Shown in pieces: positions 50,462-59,396 of a DNA stretch of 64,000 bases (position 1 is its first letter; the number at the start of each line of letters is the position of its first letter). Under the pieces are notes generated by a model, which worked only from the letters and a program-made list of their open reading frames with translations, was not told the DNA's origin and did not search any database. The DNA is from an uncultured Eubacteriales bacterium (lineage in GTDB: Bacteria > Bacillota > Clostridia > Oscillospirales > Oscillospiraceae), in the NCBI GenBank assembly GCA_900315595.1, contig OMZQ01000007.1, positions 62,001 to 126,000 of the forward strand, written 5' to 3'. The position numbers were made by a program, and so were the translations under genes.

Positions 50462-51558
50462 TCGTGCATTCTCCTTTCCATGGCCGCCAGGCGCTTCGGG
50501 AGCGTCCGGCGCGGTGTTCCGATTGTGATTTCCGTGTATTTCCCCTGCAGCGGGTCGAATTTGGTTTTGATGATCTTCGCGGCCATTCTGCCGATCATCG
50601 GATGGAAGATGTTTACCGTGTCGCAGAGCCGCAGCTCCGACCAATCCTGCCCAAACACGCCCGGCGCGTCAGCCGCAGCGACGGCGACGCTTGGCAGGAT
50701 CGCCTGCGAATAGTTGGCCAGGAGCTGCGCCCGGCCGGCCTCTCGGACCTGGGCCTGCGTCGGCGTCGAATCGAACTGATCCGAGACGTCGATCACGACG
50801 CGGTCGTAGGCCGTTCGGACGGCGTCGCCGCTCGTGTTGCCGTCCTCGTCTCCAATGTAGGCCTGCACGGAGGCGTAGCTTGAGACTACGGTATCATCTG
50901 CTCCGCGCCAGAAGGCGTAGAAGCTGTTATAGGCGTCCTCATTGGTGAGGCGATAGTCCATTTTGGTCATATTGGAGCCGTATCGGACGTTCCAGACGCC
51001 GGAGCTGCGCGCCGACAGAAGCGCAACGTTGAAGCCGTCGAAGCGGAACTCTCCGCCGAACTTCTGCAGCAGGCTACCGTCCGTGCCGCCCAGGAAGGAC
51101 CGGACCGGCGTCGGGACCTTCGCCGCGACCGTGCCTTCCGTTGTGATGTCCGTCGAAAAGACGAAGGGGGCTCGGGCTTGGCTCAGGTAGGTCATCCAGT
51201 CCGGCAGCGTTTTCGCCTCGCCGTTCGCGAAGACGACGCGGCGATTGAGATCATAGCTGATGTGCCGCGCTGCGATCGTCATCGCGCCGGTGATGTCCAT
51301 TTTGATCGTCGAGATCCGGAAGGGCTGCATCTCGTCCTTCGGGTTCGGCTTCGCGAGGATGATCATGTTTGGCCTCGGGTTGATGCCGAAGCTCCTCGGC
51401 TCTGCTCTCTGGGAGCATTCGACGTCCAACTCATAGACGCCGTTTCGCTCCTCGGTGACGACTGCGCTGACGGCGCCGCGGATGATCCCCAGATCCCCGC
51501 TCGAAAAGGCCTCTGCATCAGCCGGGAACATGTGGAGCCGCTTTTCCATGTTTTCCAT
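50458..51558 (-). CDS. Siphophage tail-associated (Tal/Gp37-like) protein
   Basis: A 366-residue tail-tip protein. The N-terminal region V-V-T-E-E-R-N-G-V-Y-E-L-D-V-E-C followed by I-I-L-A-K-P-N-P and the M-T-I-A-A-R-H-I-S-Y-D-L segment match the conserved base of siphophage Tal proteins. It lacks the long C-terminal peptidase or fibre extension, so it is the short hub form. It follows the distal tail protein, the usual order. Confidence 0.85.
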   Translation of the reverse strand: MENMEKRLHMFPADAEAFSSGDLGIIRGAVSAVVTEERNGVYELDVECSQRAEPRSFGINPRPNMIILAKPNPKDEMQPFRISTIKMDITGAMTIAARHISYDLNRRVVFANGEAKTLPDWMTYLSQARAPFVFSTDITTEGTVAAKVPTPVRSFLGGTDGSLLQKFGGEFRFDGFNVALLSARSSGVWNVRYGSNMTKMDYRLTNEDAYNSFYAFWRGADDTVVSSYASVQAYIGDEDGNTSGDAVRTAYDRVVIDVSDQFDSTPTQAQVREAGRAQLLANYSQAILPSVAVAAADAPGVFGQDWSELRLCDTVNIFHPMIGRMAAKIIKTKFDPLQGKYTEITIGTPRRTLPKRLAAMERRMHE

Positions 51559-51572
51559 ACGCAGCCCCCCGA

Positions 51573-52487
51573 TCAGAGCACGAACCGGCGCGGAATGATG
51601 GTCGCCTGGTCGGGCGTCGTGGTTTCGCTGCCCGTGTTCCGGAATCTGATAATGAGCATCTTTGCAGGGGGCTCGTTTCCGTCTACGCCGGGATCCGGAA
51701 TTACCGGGAATCCCGCGCTCACGCTTTGATCTCCCGCTCCGTAGGCGATTTTATTGCCCTCATCGTCGATGTGGTAATAGGTCTCGTCCTCGCAGTCGAT
51801 GCATATCGGCCATCCCTCGTCCGATATGTAAAGCCGGATGGACTTCCATTCCTCGTCTGTGGTGTATTTGAAATCCACAATGCCGGATCGGTACAAGGTG
51901 ATCAGCGGCTTTGCGACGTAGCCGCGGTTTCCGATGAACGTATAGGATTGTTGCGCGCTCGGATTGCTTTGGTTCATTCCGATGTTTTGAGCCCTAAATT
52001 CGTTTTCTCCGTAAAGCTGAGGCTTGCAGGAGAATGTGATCGTCGCGGAACCGATCTCGTTGTAGGTGCTCTCGATGATGAGTGGGCCGACGAAGACTGC
52101 CTCCCGCAGATACGGATATTCGGTGTTCCCAACGCGCTCTTCGAGGCAATAGTTGTCGTAGAGAATGTGATAACCGTTCCCAACGCCATCATTCAAGCCG
52201 CCGATGCCGGACAGCCAGTCGTTGATCCGTGTTGCCGCTTCCGCGATGGTTTCCCGAACGCCGCCCGTCCGCCACCCCGGCGTGAACCAGACCTTATAGC
52301 TGATGTTGATGTTATCATAGCCGCCGTCCCACGTCACGACGTCGCCCATGCGGCCGGGAACGTGGTAGAAGTTCAGCCGCTTCCTGGACTTGGTGATCTG
52401 CGGATAGCGCTCAATCGTGATTCTCGCCGACCGGCTGTCAACGCCTCGGTAGACGAAAAAGCCCTCGTTCGTGTGTGGAAAACTCAT
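51573..52487 (-). CDS. Distal tail protein (Dit-like)
   Basis: A 304-residue baseplate protein placed between tape measure and Tal, the conserved siphophage position. The N-terminal G-V-D-S-R-S-A-R-I-T-I-E-R, the F-Y-H-V-P-G-R-M-G-D-V segment and V-W-F-T-P-G-W are typical of the Dit N-terminal tail-tube-like domain. A galectin-like C-terminal part follows with I-T-L-Y-R-S-G and I-C-I-D-C-E-D. It would cap the tail tube and carry the adsorption proteins. Confidence 0.85.
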   Translation of the reverse strand: MSFPHTNEGFFVYRGVDSRSARITIERYPQITKSRKRLNFYHVPGRMGDVVTWDGGYDNINISYKVWFTPGWRTGGVRETIAEAATRINDWLSGIGGLNDGVGNGYHILYDNYCLEERVGNTEYPYLREAVFVGPLIIESTYNEIGSATITFSCKPQLYGENEFRAQNIGMNQSNPSAQQSYTFIGNRGYVAKPLITLYRSGIVDFKYTTDEEWKSIRLYISDEGWPICIDCEDETYYHIDDEGNKIAYGAGDQSVSAGFPVIPDPGVDGNEPPAKMLIIRFRNTGSETTTPDQATIIPRRFVL

Positions 52488-52499
52488 AGACTGCCCTCC

Positions 52500-54827
52500 T
52501 TACCATGCGTCGCGCTCGCCAGTCATCAGATCGTTGATGCGATCCATGACGGCGTCTGCGATCGCGTCCTCGCTCTGACCGGTGGCTGCGTGGATCTCGA
52601 TGGTGACGCCGCCGAGGTTGCGGGTGTAATTGTTCGTCGTTCCGCCGGAGCCTCTGCCGGAATCCAACGGCACCGGAGCAGTCCCGGCGAGGTAGCCCGC
52701 CAGCTCTCTCCCGACTGCCGCGATCCATTCGGTGTGCTTTTCAAGCGGGACAACGGCCTCCGCGCCCTCGCCCTCCAGGAGGGCGATCTGGCCGCGTTTG
52801 AGGATGCCGCCTTCGGCATGTGGGGCGGCACTGCCTCTGCCGGGTTTGTAGATGCCGCCCGTCGCGCTTTTCGCAGATGTCTTGCTTTGCCATCGCCGGT
52901 ATGCTTCGCTATCTCCGAACTTCCCTCCACGGCTACCGGATTTTGACCCTCCGAACCAATATCTTCTGGCATCTTCTTCGGTTGTCGTCAGGCCGAGCTC
53001 GCTTTTAATGGAGTATACAAGGTCATCGACGGCTTCTCCTAACCAGCCCGTGATCTTCTTGAACATCTCTTTGACAGCACCGAAAAGGGCTGTTATCAGA
53101 GCTGCGCCAGCTTCTGCCATCTTTGCAAGATTTTCGGTCTTCGTCAGCTCTGTGAAAATGTCCTCGATGATCTGGGGCAGGGCGTCCACGATGGTTTTAA
53201 TGATTTTCGGCAGATTGGTAATCAGTGCCGTCAGCAGGGTCACGCCCGCCTGGATGATCTTGCGGATGTTCTCGCCGTCCTCGGCGGTGAGGGCTTCGAC
53301 GATCGAATCAATAATGAACGGCAGGGCGTCCACGACTGCGGTCGCGATCTCGCTGATGTTTGTGACGAGGCTGATCAGCAGATCGACGCCGGCTGTGATG
53401 ATCTTTTGAAGCTGCTCTGGGTTGTGCAGGAAGCCGGAGATTTTGCCGGTCAGATCGTCGAGCGCTGCGGTTACGCTGGAAACGATCTCCGGCAGGTTTT
53501 TGGCAATCCCGCTCAGCAGACCGCCGACCAGCTCGCCGCCCATCGTCGCCATCTCAGGGATATAGTCGGTGATCATCTGGACGGCCTTGCCGAGGTACTC
53601 TCCGGCGACGGAAGCCATCTGCTCGATGTCACCGTTGCAGTCAAGCAGAGCCTGCGAGAAATCGCTGAGCATATCGACGCCCGCACCGGCGAGCTCGTCG
53701 AGGATGGGCAGGAGCGCCGTGCCCAGCGCCCGCTTGGCGACGTCAACGCCGCCCTTGAGCTCCTGGAGCTTGTCGTTAAACTCGCCGTATGCGTTGAGCA
53801 TGTCGTCCGACATAACTGCTCCGGCGGCCTCGGCCTGCTCGCCCAGCTCCTTCATGCGGTCTGATCCGGCCTTAATCAGCGGGTTGAGCTCCTGGGCGGA
53901 CTTGCCGAAGAGCTCCATCGCGAGCGCGTCCCGCTCTGTCTCGTTTTCGATCTTGCCGAGGGCGTCGATGGCCTCCCAAAACACCTTTTCAGAGTTTCGG
54001 AGCTCGCCGTTGCTCTTGGTGACTTTCACGCCCAGCTTGGCGTAAGCGTCCGCGGCAGATCCCGTGCCCTTTTGGGCGCTGGCCATTTGCTTCGTGTTTT
54101 TCGCGAGGCTTTTCGTGATCGTTCCGACGTCCACGTCTACCAGCTCGGCGGCGTAGTGGAATTTTTGCAGGGACTCCGTTGACAGTCCTGTGACCGCCGA
54201 TTCCGTCAGGATTTCGTCGGCGTACTCGGAGCCTTCGACCGTCATGTTCGTGAGCGCCGATACCACCTTCGAAGCGGCGGCGACCGTGGCGGCGAACGCA
54301 GCCGTAGCGGTAGCCGCAGCAGCTTTCGCCATGCCGCCCATGCCCTTCAGGAGCTTTCCGGCGGCTTCTCCGGCCTTGCCCATCGCTTCGATTTTCTTAC
54401 CGGCCTTTTTCGATTCCTTCCCGGCGTCCTCGGTCTTCTCAGCGGCGTCCTCGGTCTTCTCAGCCGACTGTTTCAGCTCGGCCTGGCTCTTGTCGAGCTC
54501 ACGGTTCATGTCGTTCAAGGCAGCTTCGGCCAGGTTCAGCTTTTCCTTGTATGTTTGGGCTTCCTTGGAGCTTTCGCCGTACTGCGCTGTGGCCTTTTCG
54601 ACCATGTCCTTCAGCGCGTCGACCTGCTTGCGCTGGTTCTCGACCTTTTCGGTGAGGACTTTGGCCTTGTCAGCCGCCTTCTGCTGGGCGTCGGTATTCT
54701 CGTCCCAGGTGCTGGCGACCTTCTTCATTTCGCTGTCAAGCGTCTTTCCCTGCTGGATCAGCTCGTTCATGTTTTTCTTGTACTGGGCAAAGCCCTCGAC
54801 TTTCAGGGTCGGTCCTACAGATGCCAA
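52500..54827 (-). CDS. Tail tape measure protein
   Basis: A 775-residue protein. Residues 1-150 form a coiled coil rich in Lys/Glu/Ala. A Gly/Ala hydrophobic segment near 160-185 follows, then the phage tape-measure core (L-T-E-S-A-V-T-G-L-S, A-L-A-M-E-L-F-G-K-S-A-Q-E-L-N-P-L-I). A repetitive hydrophobic helical zone spans about 400-600 (A-L-I-T-N-L-P-K-I-I), and the C-terminal P-L-E-K-H-T-E-W-type end closes it. It sets the tail length during assembly; by the usual rule of about 1.5 Angstrom per residue the tail would be roughly 115 nm. Confidence 0.92.
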   Translation of the reverse strand: MASVGPTLKVEGFAQYKKNMNELIQQGKTLDSEMKKVASTWDENTDAQQKAADKAKVLTEKVENQRKQVDALKDMVEKATAQYGESSKEAQTYKEKLNLAEAALNDMNRELDKSQAELKQSAEKTEDAAEKTEDAGKESKKAGKKIEAMGKAGEAAGKLLKGMGGMAKAAAATATAAFAATVAAASKVVSALTNMTVEGSEYADEILTESAVTGLSTESLQKFHYAAELVDVDVGTITKSLAKNTKQMASAQKGTGSAADAYAKLGVKVTKSNGELRNSEKVFWEAIDALGKIENETERDALAMELFGKSAQELNPLIKAGSDRMKELGEQAEAAGAVMSDDMLNAYGEFNDKLQELKGGVDVAKRALGTALLPILDELAGAGVDMLSDFSQALLDCNGDIEQMASVAGEYLGKAVQMITDYIPEMATMGGELVGGLLSGIAKNLPEIVSSVTAALDDLTGKISGFLHNPEQLQKIITAGVDLLISLVTNISEIATAVVDALPFIIDSIVEALTAEDGENIRKIIQAGVTLLTALITNLPKIIKTIVDALPQIIEDIFTELTKTENLAKMAEAGAALITALFGAVKEMFKKITGWLGEAVDDLVYSIKSELGLTTTEEDARRYWFGGSKSGSRGGKFGDSEAYRRWQSKTSAKSATGGIYKPGRGSAAPHAEGGILKRGQIALLEGEGAEAVVPLEKHTEWIAAVGRELAGYLAGTAPVPLDSGRGSGGTTNNYTRNLGGVTIEIHAATGQSEDAIADAVMDRINDLMTGERDAW

Positions 54828-54836
54828 TTCCTCACC

Positions 54837-55280
54837 TCATTTCAGGGCCATTGCCTCGGCGTATGACAACCTGGGCTTTTCGTTCGCAGCGCCAGAATAG
54901 ATCTGCTCCGCGGCGATCATATCGTAGAGCAGGCCGACGGGTAGCTCCAGCGCGCCGGGCCAGCCGGCGCCGAGCCGGAGCGCCCGGAAGCAAAGCCAGG
55001 CGTAATTCTGCTCGATCTTTTTCCCGCCCGGCTTTATGGGAAGGGCCTCGATGGTCGGGCGCTTGGCAGCCTTGATGGCGGCAAGCGCCTCTCTGGCCAG
55101 CGCCTCAAAGTTCGGATGAGAGGCGATAGCCTGCGGATCTGTGTGATCCGCGTCCAAGATGCTGATGATCTGCGCCAGGCCGTCGCGGGTGACGGCAATC
55201 CGGTCCAGCTCGGAGATCCGCCGGGTCGGGCAGAGCGCTTCCAGCTCGCCGTAGGCGCGGAGTGTGAAAAGGAATTTCAT
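54837..55280 (-). CDS. Tail assembly chaperone candidate
   Basis: A 147-residue helical protein between the major tail protein and the tape measure, where siphophages encode the G/GT assembly chaperones. It has N-terminal M-K-F-L-F-T-L-R-A-Y and a Trp/Leu-rich C-terminal segment. No second overlapping frame follows before the tape measure start 9 bp away, so the usual programmed frameshift product is not evident. Assignment is by position. Confidence 0.68.
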   Translation of the reverse strand: MKFLFTLRAYGELEALCPTRRISELDRIAVTRDGLAQIISILDADHTDPQAIASHPNFEALAREALAAIKAAKRPTIEALPIKPGGKKIEQNYAWLCFRALRLGAGWPGALELPVGLLYDMIAAEQIYSGAANEKPRLSYAEAMALK

Positions 55281-55291
55281 GCGTTTCTCCC

Positions 55292-55318
55292 AAAAAGGGG
55301 GAGGCCGTTACCTCCCCC
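55292..55318 (-). terminator. Terminator after the major tail protein gene
   Basis: On the minus strand GGGGGAGG pairs with CCTCCCCC around a 6-nt loop and is followed by TTTTT. It probably makes the tail-tube message more abundant than those of the downstream tail genes. Confidence 0.7.
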
Positions 55319-55329
55319 GGGTTGATGGA

Positions 55330-55932
55330 TTAGTGCCCGCTCTGGCTTTGGCTTGCGCTGATACCCAGGTAGGCGTTCAGCGCGGCCTCTGCGAGCGCCT
55401 CGGTGGCGTAGTAGTTTCCCTCGGCCTTCCAGTCGTGGTTCGCGCTGTCGTCGCGGAACAGGTTGAAGGTGACCGTGCCGGTCTGGAAGGCGATCTCCGC
55501 TTCCTGCGTGGTCGCGGCGCTCTGGCGCGTGGTCGCCTTTACCTTCGTCAGAACGATCGGACGCCACGACTCGGTGCCGTCCTGGTTCGTGTAGCGCTCG
55601 ATGTAGCCGGTGCCAAGGAAGGGCGGCGTGACGGAATCGCCGTAGTGCGTCCAGCCCTCCTGATCCGGTTCGGGCAGACCGTAAATGAAATTGATCGCGG
55701 CCTTATCCGGCTCGGAGACGGTATACTGCACGTCGCCGCCGGTCAGCCGCGCCGGGCCGTTGATCGCGGGGCCGTTATTGGCGTAGAAAATGGCGTTGTC
55801 GGAGGCGGTGGGGTTGAGCGCCACAGAGACGCCCAGGGCCAGCTCCATGCCCCCGGTGTAGGTAATGGTGCTGTTGGTGTTCACATACTGCGCAACCTTC
55901 GGCTTGGAAAAGCCGGTCAAAACACGGTTCAT
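55330..55932 (-). CDS. Major tail (tube) protein
   Basis: A 200-residue beta-rich protein of the phi13/major-tail family. It starts N-R-V-L-T-G-F-S-K-P-K-V-A-Q-Y and contains I-T-Y-T-G-G-M-E-L-A, P-P-F-L-G-T-G-Y-I-E-R and A-E-I-A-F-Q-T-G-T-V-T-F-N-L-F, typical of tail tube subunits. It is followed by a terminator and preceded with a 4-bp overlap by the neck gene. It polymerises around the tape measure. Confidence 0.87.
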   Translation of the reverse strand: MNRVLTGFSKPKVAQYVNTNSTITYTGGMELALGVSVALNPTASDNAIFYANNGPAINGPARLTGGDVQYTVSEPDKAAINFIYGLPEPDQEGWTHYGDSVTPPFLGTGYIERYTNQDGTESWRPIVLTKVKATTRQSAATTQEAEIAFQTGTVTFNLFRDDSANHDWKAEGNYYATEALAEAALNAYLGISASQSQSGH

Positions 55933-56432
55933 TTATTTTTCGCTCCTATCGTTTTTTGGATTTGCTTGTCAATTCTGTTTGCTATGCTGCTCTCAATTCT
56001 CGAACTGGATCTTCTGACCGCTCTGGAAATGAAGTCGTATTTTGCGAGCCAGGACGTCCCGCGGCAGATGCCGCGGGCGATCACTGCGATCGGGACGCCT
56101 CTATGCCATCTATCGGTAACGCGGCTGCCGTAACCGTCAAAGCCGATTTTTACGGTGATCAGGCCGCCGTCATCCCTCATTTGGGAAATGCCGAGTCCTC
56201 TTCGCAGATCATTTTTTTCTTCCTCCGTCAGTCCGACTGCTATGCCGTTGGGGCCGTAGAACCGATCAGGGATGTTGTCGATCTCGGCCAGAACAGCGTC
56301 CAGGGCAACCCTGGCGCCGTCGTAGAGGCCCATTTTGCTAATTGGGACGATTGCCGTCTGAATATCCTCCAACTCTTCGAGGTAGTTCTGATATTCGATT
56401 TGTCGCCAGTAATACTCCTTTACCCAACTCAA
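55929..56432 (-). CDS. Neck/tail-completion protein (HK97 gp10-like)
   Basis: A 167-residue protein in the position of the HK97 gp10-type tail completion protein, between the connector genes and the tail tube. It has an N-terminal helix W-V-K-E-Y-Y-W-R-Q-I-E-Y, a central D-G-G-L-I-T-V-K-I-G-F-D-G-Y-G and a basic C-terminal tail, R-I-D-K-Q-I-Q-K-T-I-G-A-K-N-K. Overlaps both neighbours by 4 bp. Role assigned by order and general shape. Confidence 0.7.
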   Translation of the reverse strand: MSWVKEYYWRQIEYQNYLEELEDIQTAIVPISKMGLYDGARVALDAVLAEIDNIPDRFYGPNGIAVGLTEEEKNDLRRGLGISQMRDDGGLITVKIGFDGYGSRVTDRWHRGVPIAVIARGICRGTSWLAKYDFISRAVRRSSSRIESSIANRIDKQIQKTIGAKNK

Positions 56433-56767
56433 ACTGCGACCGCCACCTTCCAGTCCCAGGACCAGTGGATCAGGCCGGTTTCTTCTTCGTACTGGACGGA
56501 GTTGAGCTCCCAGGCCATTCCCTGGGCGTTCATGGCAAGCTGCAGCTGGTCAACGGCTGGGTCAAACTCCGTCTTCGTGTAATAGTCGGCGGTGCCGACG
56601 ATTGACTGCATGCGCTTCAGATTGCCGCCCTGGAGCGAGGTCTGCTCGCCGTCCTCGGCCCAGACCAGGAAGGGCGCTTTGGAGCGATCCGGCCTGAAAT
56701 AGTGAGAAGTCGCAGGGCAGACGTCTGCGAAGGCCTTGCCGATCGCACGGAGCTTAATCATCATCAT
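56429..56767 (-). CDS. Tail terminator or neck protein candidate
   Basis: A 112-residue protein with A-P-F-L-V-W-A-E-D-G-E-Q-T-S-L-Q-G-G-N and a Trp-rich C-terminus (H-W-S-W-D-W-K-V-A-V). The A-P-F-x-V-W-x-E-x-G pattern followed by V-G-T-A-D-Y-Y-T-K-T-E is common in minor capsid or tail-terminator proteins of Firmicutes siphophages. It lies between two connector-type genes with a 14-bp overlap upstream. Exact ring position is uncertain. Confidence 0.68.
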   Translation of the reverse strand: MMMIKLRAIGKAFADVCPATSHYFRPDRSKAPFLVWAEDGEQTSLQGGNLKRMQSIVGTADYYTKTEFDPAVDQLQLAMNAQGMAWELNSVQYEEETGLIHWSWDWKVAVAV

Positions 56768-57092
56768 TGTCGAAATCCTCCTCTAATCTGGACAGTGTCA
56801 GATCGGTGCATTTCAGGTTGTGCTCGTCCAGCAGGTGCTGGATGATGTCGATGCGGTAAGTCAGCGAGCCGATTCTGGCAACCATGCCGATCTTAATGCT
56901 CTCGTTCCGATCAATCCGGATCAGCCGGTCAACCTGCTGGGAAACGCCCATCGCGGCATACTGCCGGCCGTAGCCGATTACGCGGTCCTCGAAGTAATGC
57001 TGCTCGAAAGGCCGGAGCTGTTTGGTCGGCATCTGGCCGTCAATGCGTCTCTCGAGGACGGTGCAGATGTCGACAATCCCGGAATCCCTCAT
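56754..57092 (-). CDS. Head closure / head-tail adaptor candidate
   Basis: A 112-residue protein, third in the neck group. Beta-rich centre with R-I-D-R-N-E-S-I-K-I-G-M-V-A-R-I and a strongly acidic C-terminus (E-E-D-F-D-N-D-D-D). Overlaps the connector gene by 4 bp. Its order after the gp6-like connector suggests a head-closure (stopper) role. I do not recognise a named family from sequence alone. Confidence 0.65.
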   Translation of the reverse strand: MRDSGIVDICTVLERRIDGQMPTKQLRPFEQHYFEDRVIGYGRQYAAMGVSQQVDRLIRIDRNESIKIGMVARIGSLTYRIDIIQHLLDEHNLKCTDLTLSRLEEDFDNDDD

Positions 57093-57385
57093 CGATTCGC
57101 GCCTCCACTCATTTTCTCACTGAAAAGGCGGTTGTTCAGGTTGAACTGCAGCATACGCGGCATGGCGCTGTCCGCCGGATTGGTCGCTGCACGGTTGCGG
57201 TAAAGCCAGGCGGCGTACATCCGCACAAGCCCGGCGTCTCGGCTCGAATCCGGATTAAGCGTGATGCCGTAGGCTGCAATCTCTTCGAGCGCCTGTGCGA
57301 TCAGCTCAAGGAGAAAATCGTCATAGGCGTTTCCGATCAGCTGCAGGTCGAGCTTTACCGAGGACAGGATGACGGCAGTGTCCAT
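57089..57385 (-). CDS. Head-tail connector (Phage_connect_1 / gp6-like)
   Basis: A 98-residue helical protein with I-L-S-S-V-K-L-D-L-Q-L-I-G-N-A-Y-D-D-F-L-L-E-L-I followed by A-L-E-E-I-A-A-Y-G-I-T-L-N, and R-M-Y-A-A-W-L-Y-R-N-R. This is the shape of the HK97 gp6-like connectors that bind below the portal. It is the first gene after the HK97-type capsid, the normal order. Confidence 0.82.
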   Translation of the reverse strand: MDTAVILSSVKLDLQLIGNAYDDFLLELIAQALEEIAAYGITLNPDSSRDAGLVRMYAAWLYRNRAATNPADSAMPRMLQFNLNNRLFSEKMSGGANR

Positions 57386-57438
57386 CTGATCACCTCATTT
57401 CGTTTTGGGGAGGGTTGCCCCTCCCCGGGTTCTGATCT

Positions 57439-58806
57439 TTAGGCGTTCGCAGTGTCGGCCGCGAAGGTCACGGTCGCAGCGGCCGTGGCGACGGCGGTGC
57501 CGTCAATGCCGATGGCGACGAAGGCCGCCGGGATGGCGGGCTTGCCGTCGTAGCGAGCGACTGCCTTGAAGCAGGTCTGATCGTCCAGGAACTTGACGTG
57601 GGAGCTCTCGCTCACGGTGACGCTCTGGCGCTCGGCCATGGTATAGAGGTCGCCGAAGCCGGCGACGATCACGTTATCGGGGATGCGGACGATCTCAACG
57701 GCGCCGCCGAGGACAGGCATCGTCTTGTTCATGCCGCTGACGATTGCGCCGGCTGCGTTGATGCTCAATGCCTCGGAGAGCAGCTTCATCCAGGTCTTGC
57801 GGCTCATGGTCCAGACGATTTCGCCGTTCGAATAATCGTTGTCCTCGGCAGCGCCGAAGGCCTCGATGATCTTCTTAAACAGGGTGATTCCGGTGGAGTT
57901 GGCGGCGCTGATGTTGATGACGTTGGTGTTCTTGAGCGTGTTGTCGGCCAGGATCGCGGTGACGACGCCGTTCGGCATCTTGGTCCCGGTGCCAAAGAGG
58001 ATGGCCTTGTCCAGCGCCTTCGCGATTGCCTTTGCCAGGGCGGCGAGGACGGCGTCCAGCAGCTCGGCGTCATTGTCTTCCAGCAGGTAATTGTCCACCG
58101 GAACGAAGCCGGCGACCTTGTAGCCGTCAACCTCGATCGCGCTGGCGCTCAGGGCGATCTCGTTGATCTTGCCGCCCTGTTCGGTCCACACGGCCTCCGG
58201 GGTGACGCCCAGGATCCGCTGGCGGGCCTGTCCGCGGACGGTCTTGCTGTTGACGTGCTTCAGCAGCTTGGACTCCTTGGCGATCATGTCGGTGAGCATC
58301 GGCATATCAACCCTGGGGACCAGGACGTTGAGGCTCGGATTTCCACTGATCGCGCGGAGCTGCCTGCAGAATTCGACGTTGTCGGGGTGGTTGAAGATCG
58401 CGGAGCGCTCCTCGGCGCTCATGTTGTTGAAGGCGCGGGTTTTGTAGGTGATCATCCGCTGATCACTCCTTTCGTTCGATTCCGGCTTGGCCGGTTCTTC
58501 CGCCTGGGCGGCGGGCTTGGGCTGTTTTTCTTCGAGACTGTCCAGCTCGCGCTGGAGCTCGTCGATCTGGCGCTGCAGGTCGGCCTTGTCGGCCTCGGCC
58601 TGCTCGGCTTCCGCGTCGAAGTCGTTCACTGCCGTCTCAACGGCGGCCCGCTCTTCGTCGGTAGCGTCCTCCTTGGCCGTGAGCTCGGCAACGTCGTCGG
58701 CAAGCTCGGCCGCCCGCTTTTTGCGGTCTTCGTCGCCGGCCTTCAGATCGGTCAGCCGCTTTGCCAAACCGTCGATCTTCGAGCGGAGCAGCAATGCTTT
58801 CAGCAT
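57439..58806 (-). CDS. Major capsid protein, HK97 type
   Basis: A 455-residue precursor. The N-terminal delta/scaffold domain (about residues 1-115) is a charged coiled coil with L-T-A-K-E-D-A-T-D-E-E-R-A-A and is removed by the protease. The shell domain has L-N-V-L-V-P-R-V-D-M-P-M, the F-V-P-V-D-N-Y-L-L-E-D E-loop region, A-L-A-K-A-I-A-K-A-L-D-K-A-I-L-F-G-T-G and the typical G-D-L-Y-T-M-A-E-R end region. The ATG at 58806 has GGAGGAAAC upstream and overlaps the protease stop. Second capsid gene of the block. A GC-rich hairpin (about 57400-57427) follows it. Confidence 0.93.
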   Translation of the reverse strand: MLKALLLRSKIDGLAKRLTDLKAGDEDRKKRAAELADDVAELTAKEDATDEERAAVETAVNDFDAEAEQAEADKADLQRQIDELQRELDSLEEKQPKPAAQAEEPAKPESNERSDQRMITYKTRAFNNMSAEERSAIFNHPDNVEFCRQLRAISGNPSLNVLVPRVDMPMLTDMIAKESKLLKHVNSKTVRGQARQRILGVTPEAVWTEQGGKINEIALSASAIEVDGYKVAGFVPVDNYLLEDNDAELLDAVLAALAKAIAKALDKAILFGTGTKMPNGVVTAILADNTLKNTNVINISAANSTGITLFKKIIEAFGAAEDNDYSNGEIVWTMSRKTWMKLLSEALSINAAGAIVSGMNKTMPVLGGAVEIVRIPDNVIVAGFGDLYTMAERQSVTVSESSHVKFLDDQTCFKAVARYDGKPAIPAAFVAIGIDGTAVATAAATVTFAADTANA

Positions 58807-59396
58807 TTTTGTTTCCTCCATTTGTTCAGTTTTTCGAGGTTTCTGATCTCCCAAGCCTTGGCTCTCTTGCGCAGGATGTCCTGGCCCTGCTGCGTCCGGG
58901 CGGAAATGTCCGTTTCCTCATAGGCCGGGAACGTGCAGCAGGTGACTTCCAGCAGAGAGACCCTCTTCTCGATAAAATGCACGACGTCGCGGCCGGTCTC
59001 GTCTTTGAGGATTTCGGTTTCCTCTGCCAGCGGGACAAAGCCAATCGAACACTGGGAGACGTCTTTCCGCTGGACGCGAGCATAGAGGTTCATTGCGTCG
59101 GAATCGTTACGGTTGATTTCGATGCGGCCGAACAGGCCGTGCTCATCCACGTGCAGCTTGAGCGTCCCGGATTTCGTGCGTCCGAGGACAAGGGTGGTGT
59201 CATGGTTGATCAGAGCGCGAATATCATCACCAAGCGTTTCGTCAAACGCGTGGGGATCGATGGTCTCATACATGCCCGGTGCAAATCTGTATTCGCTGTC
59301 AAAGACGGCGAAATAGCCCTCGATGATGGGCGGCTGCTCTGCCGCGGCTTCCCGGACGACGAGCTCACACGGCATCGAGCGATAACGCATTTCCAT
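58800..59396 (-). CDS. HK97-type prohead protease
   Basis: A 198-residue S78-family maturation protease. I-I-E-G-Y-F-A-V-F-D-S-E near the start, the catalytic His in A-L-I-N-H-D-T-T-L-V-L-G-R-T and Ser in S-Q-C-S-I-G-F are conserved. The R-V-S-L-L-E-V-T-C-C-T-F-P-A-Y segment is typical. It cleaves the capsid delta domain during assembly. It overlaps the portal stop by 1 bp and the capsid start by 7 bp. Confidence 0.92.
   Translation of the reverse strand: MEMRYRSMPCELVVREAAAEQPPIIEGYFAVFDSEYRFAPGMYETIDPHAFDETLGDDIRALINHDTTLVLGRTKSGTLKLHVDEHGLFGRIEINRNDSDAMNLYARVQRKDVSQCSIGFVPLAEETEILKDETGRDVVHFIEKRVSLLEVTCCTFPAYEETDISARTQQGQDILRKRAKAWEIRNLEKLNKWRKQKC

Noticed and set aside
52500-55280. Programmed frameshift in the tail chaperone gene
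   Set aside because: No second overlapping frame of useful length lies between the chaperone stop and the tape measure start 9 bp later.
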